A stretch of DNA of 25,180 nucleotides from Caulochytrium protostelioides (taxonomy: Eukaryota > Chytridiomycota > Caulochytriomycetes > Caulochytriales > Caulochytriaceae): positions 1 through 25,180 of the forward strand of contig ML014339.1 in NCBI GenBank assembly GCA_003615045.1. Direction: 5' to 3'. The stretch's first letter is position 1. Every line of letters starts with the position of its first letter. The notes under the pieces were generated by a model. That model worked only from the letters and a program-made list of their open reading frames with translations. It searched no databases and had not been told where the DNA came from. The position numbers were made by a program, and so were the translations under genes. Of this stretch, positions 20,126 to 25,180 are shown in pieces.

Positions 20126-20688
20126 TGGCGGCGCCGTCGCCGCGACGGCAGGCGGCGCGGTCGGCGGCGCCACATTCGGCGAGCCCCGCGCCGAGCGACC
20201 CGCACGAGGCCGGCACGCCGGAAAGCCGTGCGGCGGCGGCGGCGCGCCGGCTGGCGGCCGCGGGAGCAAAGCGCGTCGCGAGCCGGGACCCGGGCGCGCT
20301 GCCGGCCACGCCGGGCCTGCGGCCGCCGCCGGGGGCGCGCGTCTCGCCCCGGCTCGCCGTCGTCCTGCCGCCGCTGGACGGCGCCTCCGCGGCGTCGGCG
20401 TCGGCGCCCGTTCCCGGATCGGCGCCCGGCGCGGCGACGCCTCGGCCGTCGGACGACGCGCCGCGGCCGCCGTTCTGGGCGTGTGCGGTGTGCCGCCGGC
20501 CGACGGGCGGCGGGCGGGTCGCCGCGTGCGCGCGCTGCGGGCATGGCGGGTGCGTTGCGCACCTCGCGGCGTGGTTTGCCGATGCCACCGAGTGCCCCAC
20601 GGGCTGCGGCTGCATCTGCGCGGCACCGGCACCGGCACCGGCACCGGCACCGGCACCGGCGTCAGCACCGGCGTCAGCCCCGGCGTGA
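11236..20688 (+). CDS. SEA3: WDR59/Sea3-like subunit of the SEACAT/GATOR2 complex, greatly expanded
   Basis: A single 3150-residue frame. WDR59/Sea3 belongs to SEACAT/GATOR2 on the vacuole/lysosome, which antagonises SEACIT/GATOR1 and so promotes TORC1 signalling on amino acids. Domains in order: Ala/Gly-rich N-terminus; WD40 propeller at about 160-510 (SYDSWVHLWDLRRN, SHDTDVRLWDLRKG, TCGQDGLVKMWDTHNP, GKDRDLRLWPV); RWD domain at about 702-870 in two parts, beginning YASLGEEVRHVMQ and ending with a Cys-containing helix (GCIEACVRFLMFGE); the conserved NVPFPRLCGAAFSPLTGRL at about 1193; a helical segment with HPFGQPLIQRMLQDRHDHGD at about 2353; LLLHQSCEYVAACVLL at about 2810; and the C-terminal zinc-binding RING-like end at 3080-3128 (CAVCRRPTGG, CARCGHGGC, ECPTGCGCIC), which is diagnostic. 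The ends and middle blocks match the family, but human WDR59 is only about 970 residues; the excess is Ala/Pro/Ser/Gly/His linkers. Small in-frame introns cannot be excluded. The start is the first ATG after the GC-rich leader (CGCGATGGC). Confidence 0.9.
18130..18167. repeat. Perfect 17-bp inverted repeat with 4-base loop, inside the Sea3 coding sequence
   Basis: Left arm GTCGACATCGGCAACAC (18130-18146), loop GTCA, right arm GTGTTGCCGATGTCGAC (18151-18167), with no mismatch. It encodes VDIGNTSVLPMST just before a polyproline run at about residue 2299. Confidence 0.97.
20071..20124. repeat. (ACG)18 trinucleotide run, polythreonine
   Basis: Eighteen pure ACG codons in the Sea3 frame, residues 2946-2963, followed by ATG. 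A pure codon run, unlike most Ala tracts in this gene, which mix codons, suggests recent slippage growth. Confidence 0.95.
20622..20659. repeat. GCACCG hexamer array at the Sea3 C-terminus
   Basis: Six copies of GCACCG give the alternating Ala-Pro tail, followed by variants (GCGTCA) up to the stop at 20686-20688. It lies just after the zinc-binding motif, so the tail is an added extension. Confidence 0.9.
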
Positions 20689-21574
20689 GCCTGGGCGACG
20701 GCGACGGGCGCCGCGTCACGGCCGTCACGGACGCGCGCGGCGCCCCGGGTCGAGGCGCCGGCTGCATGCTGCAAGGGCTCCCTCGGCCTCGCCCGTCGGT
20801 CCCCGCCGCGCGGTCGGGAGCTCTGAGCCGTCCGGGGGCTCCTGCTGGGCTTTCGCTGGCTTTCGCTCGCTGGTGGCACGCCGTCGGTGCGCGCCGCGCG
20901 CGACCACTCCCACCGCCCGTCGGACCTTTCTTGGCCCTCTTGCCGTTCGCGCCGTCGTGGGGTCGCGCCGCGCCAGCCCCTTCGACCCCCGAGAAGCGAG
21001 GGAACGACCGCGGCGATGGGGTCCACGGCCGCGGCGGCCGCCTTCGGCCAATCCGCCGCCGGGACCCGCGGCGGGATCGACCAATGACCCCGTCAGCCGG
21101 GCGCGGAACCACCGGAAGCGAATCAAACCGTTGCCGCGGCCTTGGCGGGCGACCCGGCGCCGCACCCGTGCAGACCCCGCGTCGGCGGCTAGGACAGCGG
21201 ATCCGAGCGCGCGCCGTTGGAGCCGATAGAGCGGCTGCGAGGGCCGGCGGAGCAGGCAGCGGCGCGCCACGGCGCCGCAGGCGGGGAGGCAGGGGAGGCA
21301 GGGGGGGAGAGACGAGAAGGCGAATGAGCACGACCGTGCAAGCGCGCCGCCGAACCTCGGCGCTTCGACGCTGCAGGCGCGTCGTGCGAGGCTGGTACGC
21401 GCTCACGGCGCCCCCTCCTGTGCACCGCGTCGGGTCTCCGAGGCGACGGGTCTCCGAGTCCAGCAGCAGCACTGCCAGGCACCGAGACCACCCGGCCGTG
21501 GGCAGACCACCCAACGTGCGCGGGCGGGGCCTCGGGAGGGGGTCGCGTGCGGTGCCGAGCTGCCCGTCGACATC

Positions 21575-21580
21575 TATATA
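21575..21580 (+). promoter_or_regulatory. TATA-like element upstream of the EMC1-like gene
   Basis: TATATA within CATCTATATAGG, the only such string in an otherwise very GC-rich kilobase, about 325 bp before the chosen ATG at 21906. The position suggests a core promoter; this is inference. Confidence 0.3.
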
Positions 21581-21595
21581 GGTCGCGGGTGCGAC

Positions 21596-21625
21596 GCGGG
21601 TGCGGGTGCGGGTGCGGGTGCGGGG
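21596..21625. repeat. GCGGGT hexamer array
   Basis: Four GCGGGT copies plus a GCGGGG variant, non-coding, directly after the TATA-like element. It is the same hexamer as in the coding array near 138-166. Confidence 0.85.
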
Positions 21626-21905
21626 GTCAGACGACGGACGGCAGCGGTCGGATCGCGAGTGGACCTTCGGCAGCGAACGCGGACCTGGGCCAATCACCCG
21701 ACGACCCAGGGAAGCCGGCATGGCGTCGACTGCATCCCTTGGCAAGGCATCCCGTCTCACGCCAGCACATCGCTGATCGCCCACGCTCATTGGACGCTTG
21801 CCCCCACGCGGCATACCTGCCATGGGTTGTCGTGATCCTGCCCGCCCGCCCGCCCTCCTGCCTCGTGATCGGCGCTCGTCTTCCCAGCTGTTCGCTGCCG
21901 TCGCT

Positions 21906-24572
21906 ATGGCCGCCCCGCCCGGTGCTGCCGCCGTGCGCGGGGGTCCGGGCCGCCGTGACCCGTGCGCCCCGTGCCCCGCCGCCGCCGGCGGCCGCCCGCG
22001 CTGGGCGCCGCTCGCCGCCGTCGTCGCCGCCGTCGCCGCCGTCCTCGGCCTCGCCGGCCTGCCGTCCGCTTGCGCCGCGGCCGTCGCGCCGACGCAGGGG
22101 CTCATGACGACGGTCGTCTTTGCGCAGCCGGACCCGTCGACATTCTCGACGACGGTGCCGTCGCTGCGGCTCGTGGAGACGCGAGACGTCGCGCCGGCGG
22201 GATCGTCGGACGCCGACGAAGCTGCGATGCTGGCCGCGGCGCCGCCGCTCGCGCCCCTGTGGCTCCGCGAGGCCGACACGGCCCACGTCCAGGTCCACGG
22301 GATCCTCCACGACGCCGCGGCGTCGTCCGATGCGCCGGCGCCGAGGGCCGCTCGCCGGAGCGCCAATGACGCGCCGACGGCGTCAAGCGCGGCCGACGCG
22401 GCCGACGCAGCCGTCGTTGCGGATGCCGCTGCCAAGGACGCGGACACGCCGGCGGCTCCCGCGTCGACGACGGCGTTTGTGGTCGCGAACGACCGCTGGT
22501 TCGCCAGTCTGCTGCCCTCGGGCGTCGTCAAATGGAACAACACCGTCGCCGCGAGCACGACGATCCACTACGCGGTGCGCTACGGCGCCTATCTGGCGAC
22601 GATCACGGGGCCGTCCGGCCAGGCCACGGCCGTCTCGGCATCCACGCCCGTGACGCCGCCGGCGGCGGCGGCGAACACCCATGGCGGCGGTGACGATGCT
22701 GCCGACACGCTGCTCCCCAGCGGCCAGCTCGTGCTCTCCACCTGGGACCTCGAGACGGGCGCGCAGATGCTGGGCACGGCGCTCCCGGCCACGACCCTCA
22801 GCGCGTCGGGCGCCACGGGGACGTCGCCGTCCGGCGAGATCCCGCTGCAGATTGTCTTCGGCGACCGCTCGGATCTGATGGTCGTGCACAGCACGCGGCT
22901 GACGCGCGTCGATGCCGCCACCGGCCGCATTGCGTGGTCGATCACGACCGGCCAGTGGCCGACCGTGCTGGGTCAGTTCAGCCCGCGCCGCGTCGTCGCG
23001 ACCGCGAAGCGGCTCGTGTGGGTCGGGTCCTTTGACCAGACCGCGTCGCTTGCGACACAGACCAGGACGCTGCGCCCGCGGCCGCCGCTGCCGCCGGCGC
23101 AGCAGATGCGCGAGCTGGCGTGGGTGGCCATCTCGCACACCGGGCAGCTGCTCTCGCTGCACCACTCGGCGGCGCTCACAATGCCCGCGGGGACCCTCAA
23201 CGACGTCGTCGACCGCGCCGTCGTCGCCGGCGGCCTCGACGACCGTCTGCTCGCGCTCGTCGCTTTCGACGCCGTCTATGTCGCCCGCATCGGCCGCCTC
23301 GACGCCGACCTGCTTCCGCTCAGCGTCATGCTCGACCGCCCGGACACCGCGGCGCTGGCGCGCGTGACGGCGCCCTCGGGGCCGAAGACGCTCACGCGGC
23401 TCGCCGACGAGACGCACTACCTCGAGCCGTTCGTCCTCCAGACGCAGCGCGACGGGCGGCAATTCCGCGTCACGTGCACGGCGCCGCCGGGCGACGCCGC
23501 GGCGCGGCCAGGGACCCCGGCCGCCACGCCGTGCCGGCTGCTGCCGTATGCGGCCGTCGGGCCCGCGCCGACCGCGCAGCGCCCACGCCACACGCTGCCT
23601 ATCGTCGTCGACCACCCGTTCGCCGAAGACCCGCTGCTGTTGCCGCGCCTGTCCTTCCAGCCGCTCGCGATCCACCTCCACGGCCTTCACCACGGCCGCC
23701 TCGTCGACGCTCGCCGCCTCGGCGGCACGGGGCCCGCGCTGACCACGCTTGAGGGCCACGCCGCCGGCGACGTCACCTACGATACGGACCGGCTGACCGC
23801 CGATATGGTGGCCTCGGTTTACATAGACCTGCGTCTCGACGACGACGCGTCCGATGCGCCCGCATCGGCGTTGGCGGCGTCCGCTCCAGCGTCTGCGTCG
23901 TCCGCATCGTTGTCGCCGTCAGCCGCGTCGTTCGCGACGCCGCCGGGCCGCACGACCTTGCACGCAGCGCTGCTGATCGCGACGACTGACGGCCGTCTGC
24001 TGCGCTGGCAGTGGCAGCGCCGCGACTTGGTGTCCTTGGTGCGTGTGCGCGCCGCTTCCGATGCGGCGCGTGTCGATGTCATGGCGGTGCGGCTCGCGCG
24101 GTCGCCCGTCGCGTCCCGCGGTAGCGCTTCCGAGGGCGACGCGAATGGCAACAATGCCGTCGACCACGGGGCGCCGTCGCAGCGCGTTATCGCGCACGAC
24201 CACGCGACCGTCCGACTGTTCTTCGATCGCCACGAGACCCACGGGGCCCAGACGCACCACTACCCGCACCTGGGCATGACGGTCCACCACCCGGCCAAGA
24301 CCGTCGTCAAGCACGGGCTCTTCTCGCCCAAGTCAGGCACCACGGAGATCCATCACGGCTCCCCCGTCGTCGAGTTCCATCCGCCGCCCAGTGCGGTCTA
24401 CCACCCGCCGCCCATGGTGGTGTACCACGCGCCCGCTAGTGGGGACCACCCGTTCCTGCGGGACACCTCGCCGAAGGTCGTGATTCCGCCACACACCACG
24501 TATATACACCACAGTCACGACGACGACCATCCCCCCGTTGGCGGAGTGCACCATATCATATACCATAAGTGA
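21906..24572 (+). CDS. EMC1-like N-terminal propeller protein with His/Pro-rich tail
   Basis: 888 residues from ATG 21906 (CGCTATGG; earlier in-frame ATGs give only an Arg/Pro leader). A signal peptide lies at residues about 31-56 (WAPLAAVVAAVAAVLGLAG, ending SACA). EMC1 is the large lumenal subunit of the ER membrane protein complex, which inserts transmembrane segments. The beta-propeller pattern of EMC1 is visible: AFVVANDRWFASLLPSGVVKW, LVLSTWDLETGAQMLGT, IVFGDRSDLMVV, TRVDAATGRIAWSITTG, and later VASVYIDLRLDDD followed by AALLIATTDGRLLRWQW, which in EMC1 precedes the W-R-E-E segment. Here the protein does not go on to the second half, the DUF1620 region or the C-terminal membrane helix; it turns into a His-rich tail (FHPPPSAVYHPPPMVVYHAP) and stops at 24570-24572. 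GC3 stays high to the stop, so the tail is really coded. It could be a truncated paralogue, a different PQQ-propeller protein, or the first part of a spliced EMC1 continuing past the window. Confidence 0.5.
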   Translation: MAAPPGAAAVRGGPGRRDPCAPCPAAAGGRPRWAPLAAVVAAVAAVLGLAGLPSACAAAVAPTQGLMTTVVFAQPDPSTFSTTVPSLRLVETRDVAPAGSSDADEAAMLAAAPPLAPLWLREADTAHVQVHGILHDAAASSDAPAPRAARRSANDAPTASSAADAADAAVVADAAAKDADTPAAPASTTAFVVANDRWFASLLPSGVVKWNNTVAASTTIHYAVRYGAYLATITGPSGQATAVSASTPVTPPAAAANTHGGGDDAADTLLPSGQLVLSTWDLETGAQMLGTALPATTLSASGATGTSPSGEIPLQIVFGDRSDLMVVHSTRLTRVDAATGRIAWSITTGQWPTVLGQFSPRRVVATAKRLVWVGSFDQTASLATQTRTLRPRPPLPPAQQMRELAWVAISHTGQLLSLHHSAALTMPAGTLNDVVDRAVVAGGLDDRLLALVAFDAVYVARIGRLDADLLPLSVMLDRPDTAALARVTAPSGPKTLTRLADETHYLEPFVLQTQRDGRQFRVTCTAPPGDAAARPGTPAATPCRLLPYAAVGPAPTAQRPRHTLPIVVDHPFAEDPLLLPRLSFQPLAIHLHGLHHGRLVDARRLGGTGPALTTLEGHAAGDVTYDTDRLTADMVASVYIDLRLDDDASDAPASALAASAPASASSASLSPSAASFATPPGRTTLHAALLIATTDGRLLRWQWQRRDLVSLVRVRAASDAARVDVMAVRLARSPVASRGSASEGDANGNNAVDHGAPSQRVIAHDHATVRLFFDRHETHGAQTHHYPHLGMTVHHPAKTVVKHGLFSPKSGTTEIHHGSPVVEFHPPPSAVYHPPPMVVYHAPASGDHPFLRDTSPKVVIPPHTTYIHHSHDDDHPPVGGVHHIIYHK

Positions 24573-24876
24573 CCCGGCCGATGATCGGCGTCTTACTTTT
24601 AATGACCATCTGCTTGATCACATCAATCATCCAAATCCTCTCATCGGACGCATGCTCTAAAAACGTACGTACAGTCCCCCCTCCCCCCGCCCTTGGGACA
24701 CCTAGTGGTCAGGGGTCACCCCACGGAGGCATTCTGCACTCGATGTATCCCCGGATGCACTGGCCAACCACAGGCAGCAACGGGTCTTGCCCAGGGGTGC
24801 GGCACAGCGCTGTCGATCTTACCAGCGAGGCCTGCGCACGTCAGCGCCGGCGGCTGCACGGAGGCAGGAAGCGCAT
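24573..24876. other. Gap between EMC1-like gene and right nuclease remnant
   Basis: A 3' flank of lower GC to about 24670 (TTACTTTTAATGACC, CTAAAAACGTACGTAC), probably the end of the EMC1-like transcript. A C-rich block follows at 24677-24692. After that the plus strand becomes open toward the nuclease fragment, but no motif is visible before about 24877. Confidence 0.4.
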
Positions 24877-25180
24877 GCTTGCGCATTTCTTTACCGCGTC
24901 GCCGACGGGGCGGCCACGGAGAAGAGGCCTGTGGTCATCGACTATGGCGTATCCACGTTTGCACCCGAGGGCCAGGACGAGATCGCCGTTACAACGGCTC
25001 GGGCATACAAGGCGCGCGCTCAGCGATTCCGCACCGTCCTGGTCGACGCGTTCCGCACGACCTGGGCAAGCGCAGAGATTAATCTGGGCCTGACATAATA
25101 GTGCCAAGCCCGCGCACGAAGGCCGAAGTCATAAGTTTGCTGTGTTCTGGCACCAGTTTGTGAACCGCAGCGACAACGCC
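24877..25180 (+). pseudogene. Broken TnpB/Fanzor-like RuvC nuclease, C-terminal part (right copy, cut by window edge)
   Basis: The plus frame reads CAFLYRVADGAATE, RPVVIDYGVSTFAPEGQDEI, ARAYKARAQRFRTVLVDAFR, TTWASAEINL and stops at TGA 25094-25096 in one frame or TAA 25096-25098 in the main frame. After a frameshift another frame, open to the edge, gives HKFAVFWHQFVNRSDNA. From memory this is the order found in Fanzor proteins: a V-V-x-x-Y-G-x-x-x-F block, V-D-E-[FY]-R-T-[TS], a linker or zinc finger, then an F-V-N-R-D-x-N-A RuvC-III motif. Two acidic positions are changed: Ala at 25048-25050 where I expect Glu, and Ser at 25169-25171 where I expect the RuvC-III Asp. With the frameshift and stops, this copy cannot be an active nuclease. 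The 5' part is not recognisable; the 3' end lies outside. The best partner for comparison is the copy at 2486-2722. Confidence 0.6.

Larger units (their letters stand above)
20689..21905. other. Intergenic gap between Sea3 and EMC1-like genes
   Basis: GC-rich with overlapping open frames on both strands, including long ones that continue out of the flanking genes in the wrong frame. None has a domain. The part after about 21560 is the likely promoter and leader of the EMC1-like gene, with a TATATA at 21575 and a GCGGGT array at 21596. No polyadenylation signal is evident after the Sea3 stop. Confidence 0.5.

Noticed and set aside
18618-21581. A 987-codon plus-strand frame overlapping Sea3
   Set aside because: Out of frame with the Sea3 domains and Arg-rich; it includes polyaspartate from the ACG run read in another frame.
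19790-22558. A 922-codon open minus-strand frame across the Sea3 end and EMC1-like start
   Set aside because: In such GC-rich DNA stops are rare in all frames. The plus strand shows recognisable domains over both ends, and this frame is Arg/Pro/Ala noise.
1-25180. CRISPR array, prophage, insertion sequence or bacterial operon
   Set aside because: No regularly spaced direct repeats with spacers, no bacterial transposase, and gene structure is eukaryotic with spliceosomal introns.

Overview
This is a GC-rich eukaryotic nuclear window, most likely from a fungus. It has long genes with very high third-position GC, short spliceosomal introns (a clear GTAAGT...AG intron in the mannanase gene), very long alanine/proline/serine tracts, and a gene set seen in fungi (a Dma-type FHA-RING ubiquitin ligase, a SEA/GATOR2 subunit, an EMC1-like protein). 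An early-diverging zoosporic fungus such as a GC-rich chytrid is my best guess from composition and from the Fanzor-like remnants. I cannot prove it from sequence alone. Nothing here is bacterial: no operons, Shine-Dalgarno sites or rho-independent terminators.

Layout. 95-~930 (-): 3' part of an unrecognised gene ending in a His/Pro-rich tail. ~931-1980: mostly non-coding, with one possible 31-codon membrane peptide on +. 1981-2453 (-): a TspO/MBR membrane protein exon that lacks the first transmembrane helix. Directly upstream of it, 2486-2722 (-), lies a broken fragment of a TnpB/Fanzor-like RuvC nuclease, with weaker coding-like debris up to about 3380 and a (CT)29 microsatellite at 3464-3521. 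A candidate missing TspO exon lies at 3911-4001 (-), which would place the remnant inside a 1.46-kb intron. 4593-6457 (+): secreted GH5 mannanase-type glycoside hydrolase with one intron. 6458-8141: non-coding or poorly supported. 8142-10184 (+): FHA-RING E3 ligase. 10185-11235: intergenic. 11236-20688 (+): a single 3150-residue frame for the WDR59/Sea3 subunit of the SEACAT/GATOR2 complex. 20689-21905: intergenic. 21906-24572 (+): an EMC1-like protein that ends in a His/Pro-rich tail instead of the usual EMC1 C-terminal half. 24877-25180 (+): a second broken Fanzor-like copy, cut by the window edge.

The intact genes do not form one pathway. They are housekeeping-type genes (TORC1 amino-acid signalling, mitotic checkpoint/septation ubiquitination, ER membrane protein insertion, porphyrin/sterol-type membrane transport) plus a secreted carbohydrate-degrading enzyme. 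The least expected content is the pair of related, degenerate Fanzor-like copies about 22 kb apart on opposite strands. They match each other at protein level and locally at DNA level, and both carry Ala where I expect a key Glu. Also notable are a perfect 17-bp inverted repeat inside the Sea3 coding sequence, a large insertion in the FHA domain, and a 27-bp tandem duplication touching the FHA-RING start codon.
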